Below are positions 49,916-58,041 of a stretch of 64,000 nucleotides of DNA, one piece after another. A program made the position numbers and the translations under genes. The DNA lies in assembly GCF_902859935.1 (NCBI RefSeq), contig NZ_CADIKI010000015.1, positions 146,488 through 210,487 on the forward strand, read 5' to 3'. Each line of letters opens with the position of its first letter. Position 1 is the stretch's first letter. The notes under the pieces were generated by a model. That model was not told the origin of the DNA. It did not search any database and saw nothing but the letters and a program-made list of their open reading frames with translations. The DNA is from Paraburkholderia fynbosensis (GTDB lineage: Bacteria; Pseudomonadota; Gammaproteobacteria; Burkholderiales; Burkholderiaceae).

Positions 49916-50875
49916 ATGGCAAAGGCATTCGCATCGCAGGCCGACCTGGAAGTCAAGCAGGTCACGTGGACCAAGCTGTCCGACAACGCCTACGCGTACA
50001 CCGCGGAGGGCGACCCGAACTCGGGCGTGATCATCGGCGACGACGGCGTGCTGATCGTCGACACCACCGCGACCCCCGCCATGGCGCAAGACCTCATCGC
50101 CAAGATTCGCAGCGTGACCGACAAGCCGATCAAATACGTCGTGCTGTCGCACTACCACGCGGTGCGCGTGCTCGGCGCGTCGGCGTATTTCGCGGAGGGC
50201 GCGCAGCAGGTGATCGCGAGCCGCGGCACATACGAGATGATCGTCGAGCGCGGCGAGGCCGATATGAAGTCGGAGATCGAACGCTTCCCGCGTCTGTTCG
50301 CCGGCGTCGAAACGGTGCCGGGCCTGACCTGGCCGACGCTCGTGTTCGAAAAGGAAATCACGCTGTTCCTCGGCAAGCTCGAAGTGCGCATCGCGCACCT
50401 CGGCGCGGGTCACACGAAGGGCGACACCGTGGTGTGGCTGCCGTCGCAGAAGGTGCTGTTTTCCGGCGACCTCGTCGAGTACGACGCAGCCTGCTATTGC
50501 GGCGACGCACAGCTCGAACAATGGCCGGCGACGCTCGAAGCATTGCGCGCGCTGAAGGCCGACAAGCTGGTGCCGGGACGCGGCCCCGCGCTGACCACGC
50601 CTGAGGATGTCGACAAGGGTCTTGATTACACGAAGGACTTCGTCACCACGCTCTTGCAACAGGGCCGGGAAGCTGTCGCGCAGAAACTGGATCTGAAGGC
50701 CGCGATGGCCCTCACGCGTCAGGCCATGGATCCGAAGTTCGGCCACGTCTTCATCTACGAGCATTGCCTGCCGTTCGATGTATCGCGTGCTTTCGACGAA
50801 GCGAGCGGCATCACGCATCCGCGCATCTGGACCGCGCAGCGCGACAAGGAGATGTGGGACGCGCTGCAAGCCTGA
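49916..50875 (+). CDS. MBL-fold protein with degenerate metal site
   Basis: A 319-residue metallo-beta-lactamase-fold protein, cytoplasmic. The usual HxHxDH is replaced by HYHAVR, and the last GHG-type His by GRG (VPGRGPAL). H in GAGHTKGD and D in FSGDLVEY are kept, so at most a partial metal site remains. It is first in an operon with a flavin monooxygenase and a DUF2783 gene, under probable IclR control. It may still cleave an ester or thioester or may have a binding role. GAGGGAGA precedes ATG 49916. Confidence 0.85.
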   Translation: MAKAFASQADLEVKQVTWTKLSDNAYAYTAEGDPNSGVIIGDDGVLIVDTTATPAMAQDLIAKIRSVTDKPIKYVVLSHYHAVRVLGASAYFAEGAQQVIASRGTYEMIVERGEADMKSEIERFPRLFAGVETVPGLTWPTLVFEKEITLFLGKLEVRIAHLGAGHTKGDTVVWLPSQKVLFSGDLVEYDAACYCGDAQLEQWPATLEALRALKADKLVPGRGPALTTPEDVDKGLDYTKDFVTTLLQQGREAVAQKLDLKAAMALTRQAMDPKFGHVFIYEHCLPFDVSRAFDEASGITHPRIWTAQRDKEMWDALQA

Positions 50876-50905
50876 CGGCAACGCAGAGATGGACGGAGAC
50901 ATGAC

Positions 50906-52615
50906 ATGAGCATCAACTATCAGACGCTGTCGTTCGAGTATCAGCCGTGCCGCGAACAGCGCGAACCATCTGCTGCGCAGCAGGCGCTCCATCCTGTCAT
51001 CGTGGTTGGCGCCGGGCCGGTGGGCCTTGCTACCGCGATCGATGTCGCGCAGCAGGGCGTGCCGGTCGTGCTGGTCGACGACGATTGTTCGTTGTCCACG
51101 GGATCGCGGGCGATCTGCTTTTCAAAGCGCTCGCTCGATATCTTCGACCGCCTGGGATGCGGCCAGCGGATGGTCGACAAGGGCATTAGCTGGAACGTCG
51201 GCAAGGTATTCCTGAAAGACGAGCTGGTGTACACGTTCAACCTGCAACCAGAAGCGGGGCACCACCGGCCCGCGTTCATCAATCTTCAGCAGTACTACGT
51301 CGAAGGCTTTCTGCTCGAACGCGCGCAGGAAATGCCGAACCTCGAGATTCGCTGGAAGAGCAAGGTGGTCGGCGTCGAGCAGAACGGCACGGCCGGCACG
51401 GGCGAGGCCGGCGTGACGCTGACGGTCGAAACGCCCACCGGACAGTATCCGCTGTACGGCCGTTACGTGGTCGCCGCCGACGGCTCGCGCAGTCCGATGC
51501 GCAAGCTGATGGGACTCGACAGCAAGGGCGTGACGTTCAAGGACCGCTTCCTGATCGCCGACGTGAAGATGGAAGCGGACTTTCCGACCGAGCGCTGGTT
51601 CTGGTTCGATCCGCCGTTTCATCCGAATCAATCCGTGTTGCTGCATCGTCAGCCGGACAACGTGTGGCGGATCGATTTCCAGTTGGGATGGGACGCCGAT
51701 CCCGTGCTGGAAAAAACGCCGGAGCGCGTCATTCCGCGAGTGCGCGCACTGCTCGGGCAGGACGCGAAGTTCGAGCTGGAATGGGTCAGCGTCTATACGT
51801 TCTCGTGTTCGCGGATGGAGCGCTTCCGTCACGGTAACGTATTGTTTGCCGGCGACTCCGCGCATGGCGTGTCGCCGTTCGGCGCGCGTGGCGCGAATAG
51901 TGGCGTGCAGGATGCGGAAAACCTCGCGTGGAAGCTGGCGATGGTGCTCGCAGGCCAAGCGTCCGATGGATTGCTCGACACGTATGCAAGCGAACGCGAA
52001 TTCGCCGCCGATGAAAACATCCGCAACTCGACCCGCTCCACCGATTTCATTACGCCGAAGAGCCCGGTAAGCCGCGTGTTTCGCGATGCCGTGCTGAAGC
52101 TGTCGCGGCATCATCCTTTCGCGCGTCAGTTGGCCAATAGCGGGCGTCTCTCGGTGCCGGCGGTGTTGCGCGATTCCCCGTTGAATACAGCGGACCGTGA
52201 CAGCTTCGACGGCGCGATGGTGCCGGGCGCGTCGTGCGTCGATGCGCCGGTGCAGGCGGGCGGACAGCCGGCCTGGCTGCTGCAGCACCTCGGACAGCAA
52301 TTCACCGGCGCGCTGTTTTGCGGCGAGCAGGGCATCGATCCAGCGACGCTGGCCGCGTTGGATGCGCTGCGTGCGGGGCCGATACCGTTGAAGCTCGTCA
52401 TCGTGACGCGCAGCGATGCGCAAGTCGCGGCGTGGCCGGGCATGGATGTGGTCCACGACACCGAGGGCCTCGCTAGCGCGCGCTACGACGCGATGCACGG
52501 CACGTTCTATCTGGTCCGGCCGGACCAGCATGTGTGCGCGCGTTGGCGGCAAGTCGACGTGGACGCCGTGGGACATGCGTTAAGGCGAGCGCTGTGTATC
52601 GAAGGCACGGCCTGA
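50906..52615 (+). CDS. FAD-dependent aromatic monooxygenase (PheA/MhpA type)
   Basis: A 569-residue class A flavin monooxygenase with VVGAGPVGLATAID (about 33-46), the DG motif AADGSRSPMR and FAGDSAHGVSPFGARGAN. A C-terminal thioredoxin-like domain (about 420-560) is typical for 3-(3-hydroxyphenyl)propionate hydroxylase and phenol hydroxylase relatives. It would hydroxylate an aromatic ring with NAD(P)H and O2. It starts 30 nt after the MBL gene. No ring-cleavage dioxygenase is near, so the substrate stays open. Confidence 0.9.
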   Translation: MSINYQTLSFEYQPCREQREPSAAQQALHPVIVVGAGPVGLATAIDVAQQGVPVVLVDDDCSLSTGSRAICFSKRSLDIFDRLGCGQRMVDKGISWNVGKVFLKDELVYTFNLQPEAGHHRPAFINLQQYYVEGFLLERAQEMPNLEIRWKSKVVGVEQNGTAGTGEAGVTLTVETPTGQYPLYGRYVVAADGSRSPMRKLMGLDSKGVTFKDRFLIADVKMEADFPTERWFWFDPPFHPNQSVLLHRQPDNVWRIDFQLGWDADPVLEKTPERVIPRVRALLGQDAKFELEWVSVYTFSCSRMERFRHGNVLFAGDSAHGVSPFGARGANSGVQDAENLAWKLAMVLAGQASDGLLDTYASEREFAADENIRNSTRSTDFITPKSPVSRVFRDAVLKLSRHHPFARQLANSGRLSVPAVLRDSPLNTADRDSFDGAMVPGASCVDAPVQAGGQPAWLLQHLGQQFTGALFCGEQGIDPATLAALDALRAGPIPLKLVIVTRSDAQVAAWPGMDVVHDTEGLASARYDAMHGTFYLVRPDQHVCARWRQVDVDAVGHALRRALCIEGTA

Positions 52616-52646
52616 ACGCATCAGCGAAGAAAAGCAGGAGACAGAC

Positions 52647-52883
52647 ATGGCACTGAATACGCAACCGAACCTCGCTCGCCCCGATGATTTCTACGAGGCG
52701 CTGATCGACATGCATCGCGATCTGGATGACGCGCAGAGCCAGTCGGCCAATGCGCAATTGATCCTGCTGCTCGCCAATCATATCGGCGATCACGCGACGC
52801 TGATCGAAGCGATGCAACATGCGCGTGAAGGCGCGGCGGATGTTTCTGTGCGAGGCGCGCAGGCGCATTCGCTGGCGGCTTGA
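52647..52883 (+). CDS. DUF2783 small protein
   Basis: A 78-residue helical cytoplasmic protein, which I take as DUF2783 from its pattern (RPDDFYEALIDMHRDL, then ANAQLILLLANHIGD). It follows the monooxygenase by 31 nt with AGGAG before the ATG, so it is the third operon gene. Small proteins of this kind accompany monooxygenases of this family in Burkholderiales; a role as an accessory subunit is inferred from linkage only. Confidence 0.7.
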   Translation: MALNTQPNLARPDDFYEALIDMHRDLDDAQSQSANAQLILLLANHIGDHATLIEAMQHAREGAADVSVRGAQAHSLAA

Positions 52884-53116
52884 ATCTACGCGATGAAAGC
52901 AGCACGCCTGGCAGCCGAGCCGCGCCTATTCTTCAGCGAATCCGCCCAGGCCGTCCGCGCCTTGAAGCTGTACTCGATCGAATCAGCACCACTGCGGCAC
53001 GACGGTCCGTTCGGCATTTCATTCTGTGGCGCCTCGATTTTGCTTTCGATGTCCGGCAGGCCGCCAACACGTTTGCATCCCTAATCAGCGGCAAGCGCTC
53101 GCCATGCGCTAATGCG

Positions 53117-53971
53117 TCAATTGCCCAATGCCAAACCCTTCGGCCACCCGAACGTGCGTACTAGCATGAGCGGCTGCGCGAGCGCGACCGCCGCGCGAAT
53201 CTTGCCGCTCATCGGTAGATCGAGCACATGCCAACGGCCGTGTTCCGCGAGATCGAATGCGCAACTCGCGATATCGCTCGATAGCAGATCGCCGTCGATA
53301 TCGACGGGCGCATAACGCAGCGCATTGCAAAGGCTGCCATAGCGAGCGCGGCGGCGCGATTTGTCCGGCGTCTCGTCGGACGCGGCGCCGGGCGATGGCA
53401 CGACGACGCTCAGGCCGAGCGTCGCGGACGCCATCCCGATCACGATCCAGATGCCGACATACGCGATATCGATGGTGACGCCGCGACCATCGCAAGGATG
53501 GCGCGCTTGCAGTTTCTCGTTGCCGTCGTCTTGCAGGTCGACCGCATGCGGCTCGCAGTCGAACAGATGGCCGACGATCCAGCGCACTACCACGCGCGCG
53601 CCGATAAAGCGCTTGCGCAGTGCGGCGCTCGGATGCAGCCGCGCGCGCTCGCGCTCTGTCGTCGACAGCCAGCTATCGCCTTCCTGTACCGGTACGGGCA
53701 ACCATTCGCAACGAAAGCGCCATAGATGCAGTTCGCCCGCACGCGGCGCGGCGACATTGCGCGGATAGTGGCGCGTCAGCGGATGCGACAGGAAGGTGGG
53801 GGCGGCTGCATCGACGATGGCGTGCTCGACGCGAGCAGGCTGCTGAACGTGTTCGGCGAACGCGCGTGCCGCTGCGGATTGAACCGTGCCTTCAAACGCG
53901 CATGCGTCGCCGCTCCCACGCACCGGCGCGGACGAAGTCGCCGGTTCACCCAGATCCAGTTCCAATGACAT
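53117..53971 (-). CDS. 4'-phosphopantetheinyl-transferase-like protein, catalytic residues missing
   Basis: A 284-residue protein whose middle part resembles Sfp-type phosphopantetheinyl transferases: GELHLWRF, LSTTERERARLHPSAALRKRF, ARVVVRWIVGHLF, and a C-terminal WHVLDLPMSGKIRAAVALA. In active enzymes the Asp-x-Glu motif (GVDVE) and the WxxKEA segment bind Mg and CoA. Here the first reads GLSVVVP and the second is absent, so carrier-protein activation is unlikely. ATG 53971 has GAGGA 9 nt upstream. It is last in the Fur-box operon. Confidence 0.65.
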   Translation of the reverse strand: MSLELDLGEPATSSAPVRGSGDACAFEGTVQSAAARAFAEHVQQPARVEHAIVDAAAPTFLSHPLTRHYPRNVAAPRAGELHLWRFRCEWLPVPVQEGDSWLSTTERERARLHPSAALRKRFIGARVVVRWIVGHLFDCEPHAVDLQDDGNEKLQARHPCDGRGVTIDIAYVGIWIVIGMASATLGLSVVVPSPGAASDETPDKSRRRARYGSLCNALRYAPVDIDGDLLSSDIASCAFDLAEHGRWHVLDLPMSGKIRAAVALAQPLMLVRTFGWPKGLALGN

Positions 53972-53983
53972 GGGCGTGCGTCC

Positions 53984-54463
53984 TCAATGCATATACGTGA
54001 CGCGGCGTGCTTGCACGTCGAGTTCGACACCGGCGTCGAGCAGATCGATGGCGAACCAGCGAATCAGCTTCAACACGCCGCTCACCGCGGGCGCGGGCAG
54101 CCATTCAGCCAGCATGCGCAACGCCGCGCCGCTATGCGTTTTCTGCAGCAAGGCGATGGTTTGCAGAATCACCGCTTCGTCCTTGCCGAGATCGCTCGCG
54201 CAACGGCAACGCATGTCGAGCGGCCGGTACGACACGTGCATCAGCGAACGCATCAGCAGATCGAAATGTTCGATGCCGTCCTGACGCAAGCCGGCGCCGC
54301 GCAGAATGTCGCGCCAGTGCACGCCGCCGCGCGCGCTCTCGCACGCCGGCCGCAGCCAGGTGCGCACGGCGCTCAGCACGGTGCGCTCGGGCGCATCGGT
54401 GGTGTCGGGCTGATGATCGTCGATCAATTCGGGACGGCTGCTGTATTGAGAGCGAAAGTTCAT
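53984..54463 (-). CDS. hypothetical protein in the Fur-box operon
   Basis: A 159-residue cytoplasmic protein not assigned to a family. It is mostly helical, with a Cys pair (MRCRCASDLGKDE) near the middle and Trp/Leu-rich helices after it. It sits 12 nt before the phosphopantetheinyl-transferase-like gene and 181 nt after the nitroreductase. The Cys pair may bind metal. Codon use matches the neighbours. The start at ATG 54463 is preferred because the longer frame to 54580 lacks a ribosome site. Confidence 0.65.
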   Translation of the reverse strand: MNFRSQYSSRPELIDDHQPDTTDAPERTVLSAVRTWLRPACESARGGVHWRDILRGAGLRQDGIEHFDLLMRSLMHVSYRPLDMRCRCASDLGKDEAVILQTIALLQKTHSGAALRMLAEWLPAPAVSGVLKLIRWFAIDLLDAGVELDVQARRVTYMH

Positions 54464-54644
54464 CGATGCTCCTGAATGGACACAGTCCAAAGAGTCGCGC
54501 CGGCCAGATGGAACGGTGCCGCGTCGCAGGCCAGCGCATGTCGCGTGCGACGGATCGGCGATGACGCATGCGTGCGTCATATCGGATGCGTGGGGCGCAC
54601 GGCCGGCATCGGCGCGATGCCGGTGCGGTCGAGGCGTTTTTCAG

Positions 54645-55304
54645 TCAGGCCGGCTGCGGCGGCCGCCATTCACGCACATGGTCGCTGCGTGACGCTCGCG
54701 CGGAAGCTTGTCCCGGCGATTTCGGCGTGCCGACGAACAGAAAGCCCAGCAGGCGCTCGTTCGACGCGAAGCCCAGCGCGTCGTGCAGACGCGCTTCGTA
54801 GCTGTCCGGCCCTGTGGCCCAGAAACCGCCATAGCCGAGCGCGTGAATGGCGTTCAGCATGTTCATCGCCGCCGCGCCCGCCGACAGCAGCTGCTCGATC
54901 TCGGGCACTTTCGGATGCGGCTTCAGCGCCGCGCCGAGCGCGATCACCAGCGGCGCCGCGAACGCCTTCTGCCGACGATGCGCGTGCGCGGAGCGCGGCT
55001 CGCCAGGCGCGCGGGCGCACGCGAGGTCGACCAGCAGATCACCGAGAGGACCGCGCGCGTCGCCGCGAATCGTCACGAATCGCCATGGCCGCAGATTGCC
55101 GTGATCGGGCGCGCGCAAGGCGGCATCGACGATCAGGTCGAGCTCGGCGTCGCGCGGGCCGGGTTCGGCGAGCGGCCAATGGGATCGGCGCGAGAGCAAT
55201 ACGTCGAGCGCTGCGGACGCATCGGACGAGGTCGTGATGGCGGGCGCCGCTGTCGTTGAGCGGGTGGTTTCAGTTTCGGCGCGGCTGAGGTCGAGCATCG
55301 TCAT
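54645..55304 (-). CDS. nitroreductase family protein (YdjA-like)
   Basis: A 219-residue FMN-dependent nitroreductase. The YdjA-type N-terminal LLSRRSHWPLAEPGP and AALRAPDHGNLRPWRFVTI, and the GYGGFWATGPDSYEARLHDALGF stretch (in parts), are recognisable. It would reduce quinones, nitro compounds or perhaps a ferric complex with NAD(P)H. The start is uncertain: ATGs at 55340, 55328, 55304 and 55298; the later ones leave room for the Fur box at 55358. It is first in the operon with the unknown and PPTase-like genes. Confidence 0.85.
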   Translation of the reverse strand: MTMLDLSRAETETTRSTTAAPAITTSSDASAALDVLLSRRSHWPLAEPGPRDAELDLIVDAALRAPDHGNLRPWRFVTIRGDARGPLGDLLVDLACARAPGEPRSAHAHRRQKAFAAPLVIALGAALKPHPKVPEIEQLLSAGAAAMNMLNAIHALGYGGFWATGPDSYEARLHDALGFASNERLLGFLFVGTPKSPGQASARASRSDHVREWRPPQPA

Positions 55305-55357
55305 GATTTCTTGTTCGGCGAATGGCATGGGGTGAATCATGAGCCAAATCGTTCGTG

Positions 55358-55377
55358 AATGCAAATCATTCTCATTT
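55358..55377. promoter_or_regulatory. Fur box
   Basis: AATGCAAATCATTCTCATTT, read on the other strand, is the common Fur-site pattern with AATGAGAATGATTTGCATT. It lies just before the nitroreductase operon (54 nt from ATG 55304) and about 220 nt before the divergent MFS gene. Confidence 0.7.
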
Positions 55378-55594
55378 AGATGGGCATGGTTACTTTTTGA
55401 CCTTTGGCCTGGCGGCGGGGCGCCGCGTCGCACTTCGCCCGGATGTTCGTCAGCCGAGGTCGCGAGATGCCGGCCGTCTTGGCCTGAGCGCGCATCCGTG
55501 ATCAATAAAGCAACTAACGGTCAGTCGCGCGAGCCACTCCCGGATATGATGACGACGTGCCGCATGAAGCCTCACCGCCAAACCGTCTCGCAGG

Positions 55595-56857
55595 ATGTCT
55601 GCCCACTCACGTCAGCCAATGCCGCCCAGTTCACTCGACACCGCCTCGCACCCCGCTTCCACCGACGCGGCGCAACGCCTGCCCACCTTGATGCTTGCCG
55701 CTGCGCTGTCGCTAGGAAGCGCGATTGCGTTGGGGCTCGCGCGCTTCGCATACGCGCTGCTGTTGCCGTCGATGAAACTCGATCTCGGTTGGAGCTTCGC
55801 GCAAGCCGGCGCAATGAACACCGCCAATGCGCTCGGTTATCTGCTCGGCGCGCTGGCGTTCCCGCGACTCGCACGCCGCTGGTCCGCCGGTGCGCTGTTC
55901 GGCGGCGGCTGTGCCGCCACTGCGCTGCTGATGGCCGGCAGCGGACTGCTCGCCGACACGAATTCCCTGCTCGTCTTGCGCGTCATCACGGGTGCGAGCA
56001 GCGCGGCGATCTTCATTAGCGGCGGCGTGCTGGCCGCGCGGCTGGCGTCGGCGAGGCCGCACGACGCAGGGCTCGTGCTCGGCCTGTACTACGGCGGCAC
56101 GGGATGGGGCATCGTGGCATCGTCGGTGCTGGTGCCGTTGACCATCTTCAACGTCGCGCACGGCTGGCAATTCGCGTGGTTCGCGCTGGCGGCGGCGTGC
56201 GCGGCATTCTCGGCGGTGGCGATCGGCGCAGCGCGCAAAATCGAGAGCGTGCATGCGAGCGGAGCCTCGGCCGCACGCGCGGGCGCCGCCGCCGACGCGC
56301 CGCGTTGGCCGCGTTTCAGCGCGGCGCTGACGGGCTACGGATTGTTCGGCGTCGGTTATATCGGCTACATGACTTTCATCGTTGCGCTGCTGCGCAACGC
56401 GGGCATGAGCGCGGCGGTTGTGACGGGTTTCTATCTGCTGCTCGGCGTGGCGACGGTGGTGTCGGCTCGCGTGTGGTCCGGGCTGCTCGACCGGATGCGC
56501 GGGGGCCAGGCGCTCGCGGTGCTCAACGCCTTGCTCGCGGTGGCGACGCTGCTGCCCGCGCTGTTCGCGCAGCCGTGGGTGGCGTTCGTGTCGGGCGTGC
56601 TGTTTGGCGCGACGTTTCTGTCGGCGGTGGCTTCGACGACGGCCTTCGTGCGCCACAATCTGCCCGCGAGTCACTGGGCCAAGGGGATCAGCGCATTCAC
56701 GATCGTGTTCGCGTTTGGGCAGATCGTCGGGCCCATGGTGATCGGGTGGGTATCGGATGGAGCGGGGCTGGCGCGCGGGCTGGTTTATTCCGCGTTGCTG
56801 CTCGGGCTCGGTGCGGTGTTGGCCGCTTGTCAGAAGCCGTTGCGCGGCGCTAATTGA
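55595..56857 (+). CDS. YbfB/YjiJ family MFS transporter
   Basis: A 420-residue 12-helix transporter. The first helix has LGLARFAYALLLPSMKLDLGWSFAQAG (in parts), the hallmark of the YbfB/YjiJ family, and LYYGGTGWGIVASS follows in the middle. Substrates of the family are unknown. It diverges from the nitroreductase operon, with the Fur box between them nearer to the nitroreductase. ATG 55595 is chosen over the one at 55619. It ends next to a P450 remnant. Confidence 0.88.
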   Translation: MSAHSRQPMPPSSLDTASHPASTDAAQRLPTLMLAAALSLGSAIALGLARFAYALLLPSMKLDLGWSFAQAGAMNTANALGYLLGALAFPRLARRWSAGALFGGGCAATALLMAGSGLLADTNSLLVLRVITGASSAAIFISGGVLAARLASARPHDAGLVLGLYYGGTGWGIVASSVLVPLTIFNVAHGWQFAWFALAAACAAFSAVAIGAARKIESVHASGASAARAGAAADAPRWPRFSAALTGYGLFGVGYIGYMTFIVALLRNAGMSAAVVTGFYLLLGVATVVSARVWSGLLDRMRGGQALAVLNALLAVATLLPALFAQPWVAFVSGVLFGATFLSAVASTTAFVRHNLPASHWAKGISAFTIVFAFGQIVGPMVIGWVSDGAGLARGLVYSALLLGLGAVLAACQKPLRGAN

Positions 56858-56879
56858 CGGCGCGCGACTTACGTTGCCG

Positions 56880-57377
56880 CCTGTCACTTCAGCGAAAGCA
56901 GTCCGAGGTTCTCGTTCTCTTCGAATTGAAGGCGTCTCGCCATCGATCACCACTTGTTCGAGCACCGTGTGCACGACCATCTGCACCGAACCTTCATAGC
57001 GCATGCATTCCGTCACCGCCTGCGGGATCAAGGCCGGATTTATCCGGCAGACGGCAGATGATCTCGACTGGCAGCGGCAATGCAGATTCACTGACCAGGT
57101 CGAATTCGGTCTTTGCCCCGATGCGTTCGACCCGTTCGCGCGCCGTCGGCTCGACGATCTCCCGCAACTTGCCGATCCGCCTTCCATTGAAGGCCGTCAT
57201 CAGCAGCGCTCTCAGGCGCGTATGCAAAGGCGGATTCATCATCAGGAAGGTGCGGCTCAACGCCTGAAAGACAGGCTGCTGAGCCGTGTCGTCGCCATAA
57301 CGTGCGCGCACACTTTGCAGATAGGTCTTGCCCATGCGCCGGTCACGGAGCAATGCTTCGATGATCTCGAAGCGGCG
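56880..57377 (-). pseudogene. cytochrome P450 remnant
   Basis: On the minus strand about 57377-57030 reads as a P450 N-terminal part (ALLRDRRMGKTYLQSV, TFLMMNPPLHTRLRALLM, FNGRRIGKLREIV, PVEIICRLPD). In another frame the match resumes at about 57020 with IPQAVTECMRYEGSVQ, the ExxR region, and fades after VVIDGETP. About 150 codons in between and the heme-binding Cys region are gone. The gene is dead. Confidence 0.75.
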
Positions 57378-57385
57378 GCGCGCTC

Positions 57386-57482
57386 TTTTGTATCGCAATG
57401 TATCTGCGCCCTGCATGGGTACATAACGTTGCACCGCCGGTATTCGCCGACACACGCCAGATACGTCAGCGAAGTCTAATAC
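57386..57482 (+). promoter_or_regulatory. 97-bp shared promoter element, copy 1 (DUF4148-hydrolase)
   Basis: In gene direction it begins TTTTGTATCGCAATGTATC, continues with an ACATAACGTTGC half-site, GCCGACACACGCCAGATAC and ends TCTAATAC, 81 nt before the DUF4148 start. The same order, spacing and much of the sequence recur at 61656-61752 and 63175-63272. TAATAC serves as -10; no -35 is seen, so an activator should be needed. Confidence 0.8.
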
Positions 57483-57563
57483 TTCCAAGCCAGATGACCT
57501 GGCTAGCAGACCAGAACGCAGACACGTGTTTGCGCAAATCAAATTCTCTTTGAGGTGGACATC

Positions 57564-57878
57564 ATGAAACTGATCCAATCGCTCGTCGTTGCCGCTGTCC
57601 TCGCCGTGCCGGCTTTGTCGTTCGCGCAATCGAACCAGCCGCTGACTCGCGCCGACGTGCGCGCACAACTGGTCGAGTTGCAAAGCGTCGGCTACAACCC
57701 CGCCAGTGATGAAACGCAATATCCGAAGAATATCGAAGCAGCCGAGGCGCGCCTGAATGCACAGAAGAGCCTGTCGGCGTCGTCGTATGGTCCTTCGACT
57801 GCCGGTACGTCGGCCGCGGGGTCACGTGGTACGCCAGCGGACGTTATCGGCCTCGGTCCGATTTACGCAAAGCCCTAA
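57564..57878 (+). CDS. DUF4148 domain-containing exported protein
   Basis: A 104-residue periplasmic protein: signal peptide ending VPALSFAQS, then the DUF4148 core PLTRADVRAQLVELQSVGYNP, NIEAAEARLNAQ, and a flexible Ser/Gly tail. It is clearly related to the 40113 protein (same signal-peptide end and core). It starts 81 nt after the -10 of the shared element and is followed in the same direction by the Tat hydrolase (163 nt) and cytochrome P460 genes, probably one operon. Function is unknown. Confidence 0.9.
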   Translation: MKLIQSLVVAAVLAVPALSFAQSNQPLTRADVRAQLVELQSVGYNPASDETQYPKNIEAAEARLNAQKSLSASSYGPSTAGTSAAGSRGTPADVIGLGPIYAKP

Positions 57879-58041
57879 GCAGTGAGCCGGTTGATTGCCT
57901 CAATCGAGGCGCCAGTCGGCCCTGTCCATGCGCATCGCGGTACTGACCGCCGTGCGCCATGCCGGGCTTCGCGATGCGAGCCCGCTCCCCCTTCGCGCGA
58001 ACTCAGTCAAGCTCGCCTGACCCAGAATAAGGAGAATGATC

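Noticed and set aside
55712..57187. 491-codon minus-strand frame opposite the YbfB-type MFS gene
   Set aside because: Antisense shadow except for the short P450 remnant at its beginning, which is listed separately.
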